Shown: positions 1-8,725 of the stretch, piece after piece | Layout of the letters: the number at the start of each line of letters is the position of its first letter | Position numbering within the stretch: position 1 is the first letter of the stretch | DNA from: M0108 sp044228695 | Lineage (GTDB): Bacteria > Pseudomonadota > Gammaproteobacteria > Chromatiales > Chromatiaceae | NCBI GenBank assembly: GCA_044228695.1 | Contig: JBGAUK010000024.1 | Coordinates: forward strand, 1-37,828 | DNA length: 37,828 nt | Direction: 5' to 3' | The notes under the pieces: model-generated | What the model was told of the DNA's origin: nothing | What the model saw: the letters and a program-made list of their open reading frames with translations, nothing else | Databases searched by the model: none | Position numbers and translations under genes: made by a program

Positions 1-92
1 CGCACCCCCAGGCGAACGCCAAGGCCCTTCCCACGATTTTCCAGGTAGCCGCGCACATGATTGGCGGCGGCCGTCGTCATCGAAATCCCCAT
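1..92 (-). CDS. iscA: IscA iron-sulfur assembly protein (5' part only)
   Basis: Only the first 30 codons lie in the window; the gene runs off the left edge. The translation begins MGISMTTAAANH and continues to LENRGKGLGVRLGV, which matches the conserved IscA N-terminus (E. coli has LANRGKGFGLRLGV). IscA is an A-type carrier that delivers Fe-S clusters made on IscU to target proteins. The three conserved cysteines fall outside the window. It is the next gene after iscU on the same strand, the usual isc order. A second ATG four codons in (position 80) is a possible alternative start; the first aligns better with the family. Confidence 0.85.
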   Translation of the reverse strand, partial: MGISMTTAAANHVRGYLENRGKGLGVRLGV

Positions 93-195
93 GTCCGTTA
101 TTCTCCCGCCCGCCATACCAGCAGGGCGATACTGCATGAATCAGCCAGGGGCGGCGGGATCAGCCACCCAACCCCTGGCCGTACCGTCAAACCCA

Positions 196-576
196 TCAGA
201 CCCGCTTCCGCTCGAAATCGTGAATCGCGGCCTTGATGGCATCCTCCGCCAGCACCGAACAGTGGACCTTGACCGGCGGCAGGGCCAGTTCATCGGCGAT
301 CTGCTGGTTTTTGATCTCCAGGGCCTCGGCCAGGGTCTTGCCCTTGACCCACTCGGTCAGGAGGCTGCTGGAGGCAATGGCGGAACCGCAACCGTAGGTC
401 TTGAAGCGGGCATCCTCGATGACCCCTGCATCGTTGACCTTTATCTGCAGGCGCATCACATCGCCGCAGGCCGGGGCGCCCACCATGCCAGTGCCAACGC
501 TCGGATCGGTCGTATCCAGATTGCCCACGTTACGCGGGTTTTCGTAGTGATCCAGAACCTTCTCGCTGTATGCCAT
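196..576 (-). CDS. iscU: IscU Fe-S cluster assembly scaffold
   Basis: A 126-residue scaffold on which IscS-derived sulfur and iron are built into [2Fe-2S] and [4Fe-4S] clusters in the cytoplasm. All family landmarks are visible: the start MAYSEKVLDHYENPRNVG, C37 in APACGD with D39 next to it, C63 in YGCGSAIASSS, and the HscA recognition stretch LPPVKVHCSVLAEDAI with C106. Length equals the usual 125-130 residues. It sits 66 bp downstream of iscS and is followed by iscA, so it belongs to the iscR-S-U-A transcript. Nothing is unusual about it. Confidence 0.98.
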   Translation of the reverse strand: MAYSEKVLDHYENPRNVGNLDTTDPSVGTGMVGAPACGDVMRLQIKVNDAGVIEDARFKTYGCGSAIASSSLLTEWVKGKTLAEALEIKNQQIADELALPPVKVHCSVLAEDAIKAAIHDFERKRV

Positions 577-642
577 TTCAATTCACCTCTCTAGGGAGCG
601 GCGGCCGGGGGAACTCCCAGAACGCCGCAAATGGGGTAGTCC

Positions 643-1857
643 TCAATGCGCCGCCCACTGCACCGAACTCAGGTCAACGCCATCACGGTACATGTCCCAC
701 AGGGGCGAGAGCGACCGCAGGCGGGTGACTTGATCACGGATCTTGGTGATGGCGTAGTCCACCTCTTCCTGGGTGGAAAACCGCCCCAGGGAAAAGCGAA
801 TGGAGCTGTGGGCCAGTTCATCCTCGCGACCGAGGGCGCGCAGCACATAGCTGGGCTCCAGGCTGGCGGAGGTGCAGGCGGAACCGGAGGAGACCGCCAG
901 GTCCTTGAGGGCCATGATGAGGGATTCACCCTCGACATAGGCGAAACTGACGTTCAAATTACCGGCTACCCGACATTCTTCGTCACCGTTGAGGTAAACC
1001 TGCTCCAGATCGCGCACACCGTCCCAGAGGCGGCGGCGCAGGCCCAGGACCCGCTCATTCTCGGTGGCCATCTCCAGACGTGCCAGCCGGAAGGCCTCGC
1101 CCATACCCACGATCTGGTGAGTTGCCAGGGTACCGGAGCGCATGCCGCGCTCGTGACCACCGCCGTGCATCTGGGCCTCCAGGCGCACCCGGGGCTTGCG
1201 GCGCACATAGAGGGCGCCGATGCCCTTGGGTCCGTAGGTCTTGTGGGCGGAGAAGGACATCAGATCGACCTTGGTGTTTTCGAGATCGATCGGCACCCGA
1301 CCCGTGCTTTGGGCGGCATCCACGTGGAAGAGGATGTTGCGCTCCCGGGTCATCTCGCCAATGGCCTGGATGTCCTGAATGACACCAATCTCGTTATTGA
1401 CGTGCATCAGGGACACCAGGATGGTATCGCCGCGCAGGGCAGCCTCAAGCTTGGCCAGATCGATGAGACCGTTGGGCTCGGGGTCCAGATAGGTGACCTC
1501 GAAGCCCTCGCGCTCCAACTGGCGGCAGGTATCCAGGACCGCCTTATGCTCAGTTTTACAGGTCACGATGTGCCGGCCACGTTTTTGGTAGAAGGTGGCG
1601 GCGCCCTTGATGGCCAGGTTATCGGACTCGGTCGCCCCGGAAGTCCAGACGATCTCCTTGGGATCGGCGTTTACCAGGGCCGCGACTTCACGGCGCGCCT
1701 GGTCGATGGCATCCTCGGCCGCCCAGCCAAAGGCATGGGACCGCGATGCGGCATTGCCAAAGTTGCCGTCCATGGTCAGACAAGCGCACATCTTCTCGGC
1801 CACGCGGGGATCCACTGGGCTGGTGGCCGAATAGTCCATGTAAATGGGTAATTTCAT
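643..1857 (-). CDS. iscS: Cysteine desulfurase IscS
   Basis: PLP-dependent enzyme that takes sulfur from L-cysteine as a persulfide for Fe-S clusters, thiamine, molybdopterin and tRNA thiolation. With the start at 1857 (MKLPIYMDYSATSPVDPR) it is 404 residues, the same length as the E. coli protein. The PLP lysine is K206 in SFSAHKTYGPKG and the mobile-loop catalytic cysteine is C328 in VSSGSACTSASLEPS. The reading frame stays open 87 codons further upstream, but the ATG at 1857 has GGAG 8 bases before it and matches the family N-terminus. It lies 26 bp after iscR and before iscU. Confidence 0.98.
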   Translation of the reverse strand: MKLPIYMDYSATSPVDPRVAEKMCACLTMDGNFGNAASRSHAFGWAAEDAIDQARREVAALVNADPKEIVWTSGATESDNLAIKGAATFYQKRGRHIVTCKTEHKAVLDTCRQLEREGFEVTYLDPEPNGLIDLAKLEAALRGDTILVSLMHVNNEIGVIQDIQAIGEMTRERNILFHVDAAQSTGRVPIDLENTKVDLMSFSAHKTYGPKGIGALYVRRKPRVRLEAQMHGGGHERGMRSGTLATHQIVGMGEAFRLARLEMATENERVLGLRRRLWDGVRDLEQVYLNGDEECRVAGNLNVSFAYVEGESLIMALKDLAVSSGSACTSASLEPSYVLRALGREDELAHSSIRFSLGRFSTQEEVDYAITKIRDQVTRLRSLSPLWDMYRDGVDLSSVQWAAH

Positions 1858-1883
1858 CTCTTGCTCCGTTTCCAGTAGAACCC

Positions 1884-2390
1884 TTAGATACCCGCGGCCA
1901 TCCGCGAGGCTCCGCCGCGCACGGGGGGTAGGACCCTCCGCTCCAAGGTCGTGGCGGTGCCACGCCGACGCTCGATCATTTTTTGCACCTGTTTGCGCTC
2001 GACCAGATCCTGGAGACTGACGCCCTGCAGATAACCCCGGATGTGGTCGCTCAGATCCTGCCAGAGGGAGTGGGTCAAACAGACACCCTTGGATTGGCAG
2101 TCGCGTTCCCCACTGCAACGGGTGGCGTCCAACTGTTCGTCGACCGCCGCGATGACCTCGCCGACAAAGATGGTTGCGGCGTCGCGCGCCAGCTTGTAGC
2201 CCCCACCGGGCCCCCGCATGCTGACTACCAAAGCTTGCTTGCGCAAGGGAGCAAAGAGTTGCTCAAGATAGGACAGCGATATACCCTGACGGCGGGCGAT
2301 GTCCGCAAGATTCGTTGGCTTTTCTCCCGAGTGGATCGCCAGATCTAGCATGGCGGTCACTGCGTAGCGTCCCTTGGTAGTCAGTCTCAC
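1884..2390 (-). CDS. iscR: IscR Rrf2-family Fe-S cluster regulator
   Basis: Transcription factor that senses Fe-S status by binding a [2Fe-2S] cluster and represses its own operon. I place the start at the GTG at 2390 (VRLTTKGRYAVTAMLD): this gives 168 residues and puts the cluster ligands at C92, C98, C104 and H107, exactly the E. coli numbering. A GTG four codons upstream at 2402 is in frame but directly abuts the AGGAG ribosome site, so it is less likely; from 2390 the spacing is 11 bases. The wHTH (ADIARRQGISLSYLEQLF) and RGPGGGY wing are intact. The C-terminal tail (TATTLERRVLPPVRGG) is poorly conserved. It is first in the isc transcript, with its own operator upstream. Confidence 0.95.
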   Translation of the reverse strand: MRLTTKGRYAVTAMLDLAIHSGEKPTNLADIARRQGISLSYLEQLFAPLRKQALVVSMRGPGGGYKLARDAATIFVGEVIAAVDEQLDATRCSGERDCQSKGVCLTHSLWQDLSDHIRGYLQGVSLQDLVERKQVQKMIERRRGTATTLERRVLPPVRGGASRMAAGI

Positions 2391-2426
2391 GGCCTTTGCC
2401 ACTCCTAGTCGTTCATCTTGGTTAGC

Positions 2427-2455
2427 AGCCTACAATAACCAAGTAATTCGGTCAA
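2427..2455 (-). promoter_or_regulatory. Predicted isc promoter
   Basis: On the minus strand TTGACC (2450-2455) and TAGGCT (2427-2432) are separated by 17 bases and lie about 40 bp before the iscR start. The -35 is one base from consensus and the -10 keeps the key T, A and T. The promoter overlaps the IscR-type box, the arrangement expected for autorepression. Confidence 0.6.
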
Positions 2456-2459
2456 GTAT
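2435..2459 (-). promoter_or_regulatory. IscR type 1 operator
   Basis: A 25-bp imperfect inverted repeat on the minus strand, with halves ATACTTGACC and ACTTGGTTAT around a short central AATT-type stretch. It agrees with the type 1 IscR sites known upstream of isc operons (ATA-YTTGAC ... GG-TAT pattern). It covers the -35 and spacer of the predicted isc promoter, so the cluster-bound regulator would block polymerase there. The assignment is from motif likeness and position. Confidence 0.75.
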
Positions 2460-2609
2460 TGTTGAGGCAAAGGTGGGGACGGCTCGCGCTTTGACAAGGG
2501 CCAGCAGGATAGCGCCGAATATCCGAGGCCGCCAGCCGGATGAACGGGGGGTGACCAGGGCCTCTCGCCGGGGCCCATTCCGGTCTCGGAACCCTGAAGA
2601 GACGAATTA

Positions 2610-3416
2610 CTAGGAACCCGGGGTTGAGGCGGGAGACCCGGGGTCCTTGTCCGAATCGCCATCATCAGCGGTGGAATCGATCTCGCGGACATCCAGGTCG
2701 GGTAAGCGGCTGAAATGGTCCGTAATGCCCTGGCGTTCCAGGGCGTCGGCCATGGCCTCCAGTCGCTTGTCCATGAGGTGGATGTGATCCAGCATGCAAT
2801 TCACGGCATGGGCGACCGGGTCCGGGGTGTCGCGGGTGGCGCCATAGGCATCAAAGCCGATCCGTTTGGCCGTGTTGGCCCGGCGTTCCGCCTCCGCGCC
2901 GGTGGGGCGCTCCACCAGGCGGCCGGGGACGCCAACCACGGTGCCGCCGGGCTTGACCGACTTGTTCACCACGGCGTTGGAACCGATGCGGGCACCCGCG
3001 CCAATATCGATGGGACCCAACACCTTGGCGCCCGCCCCAACCACCACGTCGTTGCCCAGAGTGGGATGACGCTTGCCCTTTTCCCAACTGGTACCGCCCA
3101 GGGTGACGCCATGATAGAGGGTGCAGTCATCGCCAATGACCGCCGTCTCCCCAATCACCACCCCCATGCCGTGGTCGATGAAGAGGCGCCGGCCGATATA
3201 GGCGCCCGGATGGATCTCGACCCCGGTAAAGAGCCGTGCCATATTGGCGATGACGCGCGCCAGCCATTTGAAGTTGGCGTGCCACAACCGATGGGTGAGG
3301 CGATGAGCCATCACGGCATGGAGGCCGGGATAGGTGGTCAGGATCTCGAAGGCATTGCGGGCGGCGGGATCGCGGTCGAGGATACAAACAACGTCCTCTC
3401 TGAGCCGTGCAAACAC
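2610..3416 (-). CDS. cysE: Serine O-acetyltransferase CysE
   Basis: Transfers acetyl from acetyl-CoA to L-serine, giving O-acetylserine for cysteine synthesis, and so feeds the IscS substrate. The protein (268 residues) starts at a GTG (MFARLREDVVCILDRDPAARNAFE) with GGGAG seven bases upstream. The left-handed beta-helix hexapeptide region runs from about residue 65 to 160 (GVEIHPGAYIGRRLFIDHG, GETAVIGDDCTLYHGVTLGG). The C-terminal tail past about residue 230 is polar and not conserved. It lies between trmJ and iscR on the same strand, the arrangement seen in many proteobacterial isc loci. Confidence 0.95.
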   Translation of the reverse strand: MFARLREDVVCILDRDPAARNAFEILTTYPGLHAVMAHRLTHRLWHANFKWLARVIANMARLFTGVEIHPGAYIGRRLFIDHGMGVVIGETAVIGDDCTLYHGVTLGGTSWEKGKRHPTLGNDVVVGAGAKVLGPIDIGAGARIGSNAVVNKSVKPGGTVVGVPGRLVERPTGAEAERRANTAKRIGFDAYGATRDTPDPVAHAVNCMLDHIHLMDKRLEAMADALERQGITDHFSRLPDLDVREIDSTADDGDSDKDPGSPASTPGS

Positions 3417-3469
3417 TGGTCAGCTCCCAATACAGAATCTTTCAGGTGAGACGCCGGGCCGGGCCAGCC

Positions 3470-4255
3470 TCAACCGCCGGTGCCGCCATCCCGGGGTTGG
3501 CGACGAAAACGCTCGGGATCCTTGCGACCCTGAGCCGCGCTCAGGATACCACGCAGAATATTGATCTCGGTCCAGTCCGGACGGGCGCGATGGAAGAGGC
3601 GCCGCAGCCGGCGGCTCAGCTTAGCCGATTGGTCGGGATCGGCGAAGCCGATCTCCACCAGGGTTTGCGACAGATGGGCATGGAAGCCCTCCAGGGCCTC
3701 CGCCGTGGCCAGGTCACGGTCCTCCCGCGGCAGGGTCTCGTCCCGCTCCTCGCGATACCTCTGGCGGATTTCGTAGGCAAAGACCTGAGCCGCCGCCCCC
3801 AGATTGAGGGAACTGAAATCCGGGTTGGTCGGAATGTGCACCAGGAAGTGGCAGAGGGCCAGTTCCTCGTTGGTGAGGCCGGAACGCTCCCGACCCAGGA
3901 CCAGGGCCACCGGGCCATCCCGGGCCTCCCCCAGCAAGCGTCGGGCGCACTCGGGAGGTTCGAGTAGGGGCCATTCCACCGCGCGCAACCGGGCACTGGA
4001 GCCAATCACCAGTCGGCAGCCGGCGATGGCATCCGCCAGACTGGCGTGGATGCCGGCCTGGGCCAGGAGGTCGTCGGCGCCGGCGGCGCGGGCCATGGCC
4101 TCGGCGTCTGGCGGGGTCTTGGGGCGCACCAGGTGGAGTTGACTCAGGCCCATGGTCTTCATGGCGCGGGCGGTAGCGCCCAGATTGCCTGTATGGGTGG
4201 TCTCGACCAGCACGAAACGAATGCGATCCAGGAGGGGTTGGCTGTCCATCTTCAT
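3470..4255 (-). CDS. trmJ: tRNA (cytidine/uridine-2'-O)-methyltransferase TrmJ
   Basis: SPOUT-family enzyme that methylates the ribose of nucleotide 32 in several tRNAs, using S-adenosylmethionine. Features: the N-terminal VLVETTHTGNLGATARAMKT motif, the central VLGRERSGLTNEEL motif that binds the cofactor in the knot, and the IPTNPDFSSLNLGAAAQ motif, all typical of TrmJ. Length is 261 residues (E. coli 246). The C-terminal part (RRLRRLFHRARPDWTEINIL) is the family's helical extension. It is 53 bp ahead of cysE and divergent from suhB, as in E. coli where suhB, trmJ and iscR are neighbours. An ATG two codons in is an equally plausible start. Confidence 0.94.
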   Translation of the reverse strand: MKMDSQPLLDRIRFVLVETTHTGNLGATARAMKTMGLSQLHLVRPKTPPDAEAMARAAGADDLLAQAGIHASLADAIAGCRLVIGSSARLRAVEWPLLEPPECARRLLGEARDGPVALVLGRERSGLTNEELALCHFLVHIPTNPDFSSLNLGAAAQVFAYEIRQRYREERDETLPREDRDLATAEALEGFHAHLSQTLVEIGFADPDQSAKLSRRLRRLFHRARPDWTEINILRGILSAAQGRKDPERFRRQPRDGGTGG

Positions 4256-4332
4256 AACCGGGAGACTTCAGAAGAAGATCGCTAAATTGTCAAGCTTTAA
4301 TGTAATCAGGCTTTCCGGTATCGTGCATAGCC

Positions 4333-5130
4333 ATGCAACCGACACTCACTATTGCCATTCGCGCGGCCCGCGCCGCGGGGCGCATCCTGATGCGCTACCT
4401 CGACCGCGTGGACCAGCTTCATATCCAGGCCAAGAGCCAGAATGACTTCGTCACCGAGGTCGATCGGGCCGCCGAGGACGCCATCATCCACGAATTGCGG
4501 GCGAAATACCCGGACCACGCCATCCTGGCCGAGGAAAGTGGCGCCCACGGCAAGAGCGACTTCCAGTGGGTCATCGACCCTCTCGACGGAACCACCAATT
4601 ATCTGCATGGTTTTCCGCAATTTAGCATCTCCATCGCCCTGCGCCATCGGGGGCGCCTGGAATGCGGGATCGTTTACGACCCCCTGCGCGAGGAGATGTT
4701 CACGGCCGAGCGGGGGGGTGGCGCCCAGATGAACGACCGTCGCATCCGGGTTGCCAACCGCCTAGGCCTGGAGGGCGCCCTCATCGGCACCGGTTTTCCC
4801 TTCCGTGATCAGCGGCAACTGGATACCTATCTGGCCATGTTCCGCACCATGATCCTGAACACCGCCGGCCTGAGACGCCCCGGCTCGGCGGCCCTGGATC
4901 TGGCCTACGTCGCCTGCGGGCGCACCGATGGCTTCTGGGAACTGGGTCTGGCGGAATGGGACATGGCCGCGGGCGCCCTGCTGATCAACGAGGCGGGTGG
5001 TACCGTCACCGATCTGGCCGGCGGTGACCGCTATTTCCAGACCGGCAACATCATCGGCGGGAATCTAAAATTGCACCGGGCCCTACGGGAGGCCCTGCAA
5101 CCCCATCTGAGCCCCTCCCTCTCGGCCTGA
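4333..5130 (+). CDS. suhB: Inositol-1-monophosphatase SuhB
   Basis: Mg2+-dependent phosphatase that also takes part in the rRNA antitermination complex in E. coli. It has 265 residues. Metal-site motifs are complete: LAEESG near residue 75, WVIDPLDGTTNYLHGFP near residue 86 and AEWDMAAGALLINEAGG near residue 217. It is transcribed away from trmJ across 77 bp and converges on amiC. Nothing irregular is seen. Confidence 0.96.
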   Translation: MQPTLTIAIRAARAAGRILMRYLDRVDQLHIQAKSQNDFVTEVDRAAEDAIIHELRAKYPDHAILAEESGAHGKSDFQWVIDPLDGTTNYLHGFPQFSISIALRHRGRLECGIVYDPLREEMFTAERGGGAQMNDRRIRVANRLGLEGALIGTGFPFRDQRQLDTYLAMFRTMILNTAGLRRPGSAALDLAYVACGRTDGFWELGLAEWDMAAGALLINEAGGTVTDLAGGDRYFQTGNIIGGNLKLHRALREALQPHLSPSLSA

Positions 5131-5166
5131 TCCCCGGAAAAATCCGACCCGGTCATTACGGCGGGA

Positions 5167-6498
5167 TCAGCTCTCCGGAATGATCAGCACCTGACCAACC
5201 TGCAGACTGCCGTCCTCTAGCCGATTCAGGCTCCGCAGCGAGGAGACGCTCACCGCGTATTGCTTGGCGATCCGTCCCAGGGTGTCACCCTTGCCAATCA
5301 CATGCTGGCGACCGCCGCCCTTGCTGGCCCAGCGGGTGCCGGGTGGTGGATGGTTGGCGAAGTACTCCTTGATCCCCTCCATCATGGCGCCCGCGAGCTT
5401 GGCCTGGTAATCCGGGCTATTCAACCGTTTTTCTTCTTCCGGATTGGTGATGAAGGCCGTTTCCACCAACATGGAGGGGATGTCCGGGGCCTTGAGGACG
5501 GCAAATCCCGCCTTTTGCACCTTGCCGTGATGCACAACCCCGACCTGACTGAGATTGGCAAGTACCGCCTGGGCCGCCAGGTTACTGAACTCCAGGGTCC
5601 CGCTCTTGGACATCTCCCAGAGGAGCTTGGACAATTCCGGGGCCTTGTCCACCGCATTGACGCCCCCGATGCGGTCCGCATTGTTCTCCTTTTCGGCGAG
5701 CCACTTGGCCTGGGTGCTGGTGGCCCCGTCCTTGGAGAGGACAAAAACCGAGGAGCCCGACGCGTCCTGATCCTGTTGATTGGCATCGGCATGGATGGAG
5801 ACGAAGAGATCGGCGTCGTATTGGCGTCCCAGTTCGATCCGCTTGTAAAGGCCCAGGTAGTAATCGCCGTCCCGCACCAAGTGGGCGCGCATCCCGGTCT
5901 CCCGATTGATCAGGTTCGCCAACTTGCGAGCGATGGCCAGAGTGATGTCCTTTTCCGGGGTGCCATTGACGCCGATGGCCCCCGGGTCCTCGCCCCCATG
6001 CCCCGCATCAATAGCGACAATGAGATCGCGCGGGCCATTAGCGGCGGGCTTGGCGGTTGCCGGGGATGACCCCGCCGCCGGGAGGACGCCGACCTTGGAC
6101 GCCATGTCCACTACCAGTCGATGGCCGTAACGTTCGTTAGGCTCTAGAACAAAGCTCTTGGCGCGCACGCCCTGCTTGAGATCGATGACGATGCGCAGTT
6201 GGCCGTTCGCGAGCACACCGCTGCGTACGCCCTTGACCAGCCGATCCTCGGGCTCCGCCAGCGGCAGCTTGCCGGTCACCCGGCCCTCGGGGATATCGAT
6301 GATGAGCCGGTCCGGAGCCGAGACCGGGAAGATCTTGTGCTCGATGGCAGCGTCCGCGTCGATCACCAACTGCGTCTGGTCGGGCGCGATCCAGAGCCGC
6401 GCCCCCCGGATTTCCACGGGAGCGGCCAAGGCGGACAAGGGCAGCAGGAGCAGGAAAAAGGCAATCAGTCTCGACATCGCAAACCAAAAATTCAGCAT
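5167..6498 (-). CDS. amiC: N-acetylmuramoyl-L-alanine amidase (AmiC type)
   Basis: Periplasmic zinc amidase that cleaves the peptide from muramic acid in septal peptidoglycan to separate daughter cells. Layout of the 443 residues: signal peptide (LIAFFLLLLPLSALA, cleavage near residue 26), AMIN domain (about 28-125), linker with Ala/Pro, Amidase_3 domain (about 160-380) with the zinc motifs IDAGHGGEDPGA, VSIHADAN and MLVETAFITNPEEE, then a C-terminal LysM domain (HVIGKGDTLGRIAKQYAVS). A LysM at the end is common in this family outside enterics. An ATG seven codons in (MSRLIAFF) is an alternative start. It follows tsaE by 64 bp; tsaE-amiC is a conserved pair. Confidence 0.94.
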   Translation of the reverse strand: MLNFWFAMSRLIAFFLLLLPLSALAAPVEIRGARLWIAPDQTQLVIDADAAIEHKIFPVSAPDRLIIDIPEGRVTGKLPLAEPEDRLVKGVRSGVLANGQLRIVIDLKQGVRAKSFVLEPNERYGHRLVVDMASKVGVLPAAGSSPATAKPAANGPRDLIVAIDAGHGGEDPGAIGVNGTPEKDITLAIARKLANLINRETGMRAHLVRDGDYYLGLYKRIELGRQYDADLFVSIHADANQQDQDASGSSVFVLSKDGATSTQAKWLAEKENNADRIGGVNAVDKAPELSKLLWEMSKSGTLEFSNLAAQAVLANLSQVGVVHHGKVQKAGFAVLKAPDIPSMLVETAFITNPEEEKRLNSPDYQAKLAGAMMEGIKEYFANHPPPGTRWASKGGGRQHVIGKGDTLGRIAKQYAVSVSSLRSLNRLEDGSLQVGQVLIIPES

Positions 6499-6562
6499 TT
6501 ACCCAGGGAAGCAGGTTTTCATAAAGATAGCACCAGCGCCCCTTGCCAACCAAACCAATCCC

Positions 6563-7057
6563 TTAATCCGCTGTTAGGGTGAGGGCCTCATCCGCCAATC
6601 CAGGAGCTGCCGCCAAGGCCTTGAGCAGTTCCGCGCCCGCCGGGCTGCGGGGCATCAAATCCAAGGCCCGACCTGGGCCGCGATAGTCGAGCCGGATCTC
6701 CAGGTCCGGCGGTGGCAGGGCGCCGCCACCCCTTTGGGGCCATTCGACGAAGAGGACGCTATCCCGATCCAGGAGATCGCGCAAACCCAGGTATTCCAGT
6801 TCCTCCGGGTCGCCCAGCCGATAGAGGTCCAGGTGGTAAAGGCGCAGGGAACCCAGGTCGTAAGGCTCCAGCAAGGTGTAGGTGGGGCTGCGCACCGCGC
6901 CAAGATGACCAAGCCCGCGCAGGATGCCGCGGGTGAGGGTGGTCTTGCCCGTGCCCAGGTCCCCCTCCAGATAGACGATCAGAGGGGGGCGCAGCAGGGG
7001 GGCCAGCTTGCCGCCCAAGGCCTCCTGAGAGGCCTCGCCCTGAATGGTGAGCTTCAT
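6563..7057 (-). CDS. tsaE: tRNA threonylcarbamoyladenosine ATPase TsaE
   Basis: P-loop ATPase that works with TsaB and TsaD to make t6A at position 37 of ANN-decoding tRNAs. The start MKLTIQGEASQEALGG at 7057 gives 164 residues, close to the family length; the frame is open far upstream but that part only overlaps nnr in another frame. Walker A is YLEGDLGTGKTTLTRG, followed by VRSPTYTLLEPY and LYHLDLYRL, and the VEWPQRG motif. Start and nnr stop overlap as ATGA (7054-7057), so translation is probably coupled. tsaD lies about 2.3 kb away in the same window. Confidence 0.95.
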   Translation of the reverse strand: MKLTIQGEASQEALGGKLAPLLRPPLIVYLEGDLGTGKTTLTRGILRGLGHLGAVRSPTYTLLEPYDLGSLRLYHLDLYRLGDPEELEYLGLRDLLDRDSVLFVEWPQRGGGALPPPDLEIRLDYRGPGRALDLMPRSPAGAELLKALAAAPGLADEALTLTAD

Positions 7058-8565
7058 GGCCGGGTCACCGCCGCATTGAGGGTGGGGCGTATAGCCGCGA
7101 TCAGGTCCGTCGCCAGCAGCCCTTGCTCGCCCTCCGCCGCCGCCCTGTCGCCCGCCGCCGCGTGCAGGCAGACCGCCGCCTCCGCCGCCTGCTCGGGATC
7201 GAAACCCCGCCCCAGCAAGGCGGCCATCATGCCCGTCAGCACATCGCCGCTCCCCCCGGAGGCCATGCCGGGATTGCCCTGGGAACAGACGCCCGGCGGA
7301 CGCCGGGAGGGACCCAGCACCAGGGTCCCCGCGCCCTTGAGGACGATGGTCCCCCCATATAGGTCTTGCAGCTGACGGAGGGCGGAGAAGCGATCCGCCT
7401 GGACCTCGGCTGCAGTAGAGCCCAGCAGCCGCGCCGCCTCGCCAGGGTGTGGCGTCAGCACCCAATCGTCGCGACGCAGCCGCGCCTCGGCCAGCCAGTT
7501 TAGGGCATCCGCATCCATCACCAGGGGCTTGCCCGCCGCCAGCACCTGCTCGATGAGACCGACACCCCAGGGTTCCCGACCGAGGCCCGGGCCAATGGCC
7601 ACCGCGCTGGCCCGCTCCAACAGGGGGGACAACTCCTTCGGATCAGCGATACCCCGGACCATGAGCTCCGGACGACCGGTGTTGAGATGGGCGGCATGAG
7701 CCGGATGCGTCGCTACCGAGACCAGCCCCGCGCCGGCCCGCAGGGCCCCCTCCCCCGCCAGCCGCGCCGCGCCACTGAAACCGGGGGCGCCCCCCACCAC
7801 CAGCACATGACCAAAATCACCCTTGTGGGCGTCGCGACGCCGGGGAGCTACCTGGTCCGACACCTTGGCCCAATCGAGGCGCCGGGCAGCCAGGATCTCG
7901 CGGGCGTAGATGACCGCCGGCACCCCCAGGCCGTCGAAATAGAGTTCTCCGCGGCAATCGGGCCCGGCGCCGGTAAAAAGCCCCTGCTTGAGTCCGATGA
8001 AAGACAGGGTGACCGCGGCCCGGATGGCCGTGCCCAGCACCCGGCCGGTATCGGCGTGCAACCCGGTGGGGATATCGATTGCGAGGACCGGGGCGCGCTG
8101 GGCGTTAACCGCCGCCACCGCCCGCGCCCACTCACCCGCGACCGGCCGCTCGAGACCGATGCCGAGGAGGGCGTCCACGATGACATCCGAGCGCCGGGGC
8201 AACTCCCGGAAGGCCTCCAGCCTGCCGCCCATCCCCAGCCAAGCCTCCCGCATCCCCTGGGCATCCGCCCCCAACTGGCTGACATCGCCTAATTGGAGCA
8301 GGGTCACGTCCAGGCCATCCGCGCGGGCGAGACGAGCCAGCACATAGCCATCGCCGCCATTATTGCCCGCCCCGCAGAGCAGGGTGATCCGTCGTGCCTC
8401 GGGCCATCTGGCCCGCAACCGTTGATAGGCCGCCTCCCCGGCCCGGGCCATCAAGGCCCCGCCGGGCATACCGCTGGCAATGGCCGCCTGGTCGAGGGCC
8501 CGGACCTGCGCGGCGGTATAGAGGGCATAGGGCAGGGAGTCGCTGGGCGGCAGGGGGCGTGACAT
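7054..8565 (-). CDS. nnr: Bifunctional NAD(P)HX epimerase/dehydratase
   Basis: Repairs damaged NAD(P)H hydrates: the N-terminal YjeF_N domain (about residues 15-215) interconverts the R and S forms, and the C-terminal ribokinase-like domain (about 235-495) removes water using ADP. Epimerase motif LLCGAGNNGGDGYVLARLA and DALLGIGLERPV are present; the dehydratase shows GDFGHVLVVGGAPGFSGA, LTPHPGEAARLL, VLKGAGTLV and NPGMASGGSGDVLTG. Length 503 residues is normal for the fused form. It is the first gene of nnr-tsaE-amiC and diverges from plsY. Confidence 0.96.
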   Translation of the reverse strand: MSRPLPPSDSLPYALYTAAQVRALDQAAIASGMPGGALMARAGEAAYQRLRARWPEARRITLLCGAGNNGGDGYVLARLARADGLDVTLLQLGDVSQLGADAQGMREAWLGMGGRLEAFRELPRRSDVIVDALLGIGLERPVAGEWARAVAAVNAQRAPVLAIDIPTGLHADTGRVLGTAIRAAVTLSFIGLKQGLFTGAGPDCRGELYFDGLGVPAVIYAREILAARRLDWAKVSDQVAPRRRDAHKGDFGHVLVVGGAPGFSGAARLAGEGALRAGAGLVSVATHPAHAAHLNTGRPELMVRGIADPKELSPLLERASAVAIGPGLGREPWGVGLIEQVLAAGKPLVMDADALNWLAEARLRRDDWVLTPHPGEAARLLGSTAAEVQADRFSALRQLQDLYGGTIVLKGAGTLVLGPSRRPPGVCSQGNPGMASGGSGDVLTGMMAALLGRGFDPEQAAEAAVCLHAAAGDRAAAEGEQGLLATDLIAAIRPTLNAAVTRP

Positions 8566-8725
8566 GGTGGGTTATCCCAATTAGGGTGAGGCGCCGGTTG
8601 GCGAATTCGCGATCCAGAACCCGCGCATCCGGCAGGAAACCGGCCCCGGAAGGTTAGCAAACCCCGCCCAGGGGTGCCACCCGCGGCTGGGCACTGGCTT
8701 GACCGCCCCGCCGATTGGGTTTCCA

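Noticed and set aside
61..594. Plus-strand open frame over iscU and iscA
   Set aside because: It runs opposite two clearly conserved Fe-S genes and has no recognisable domain.
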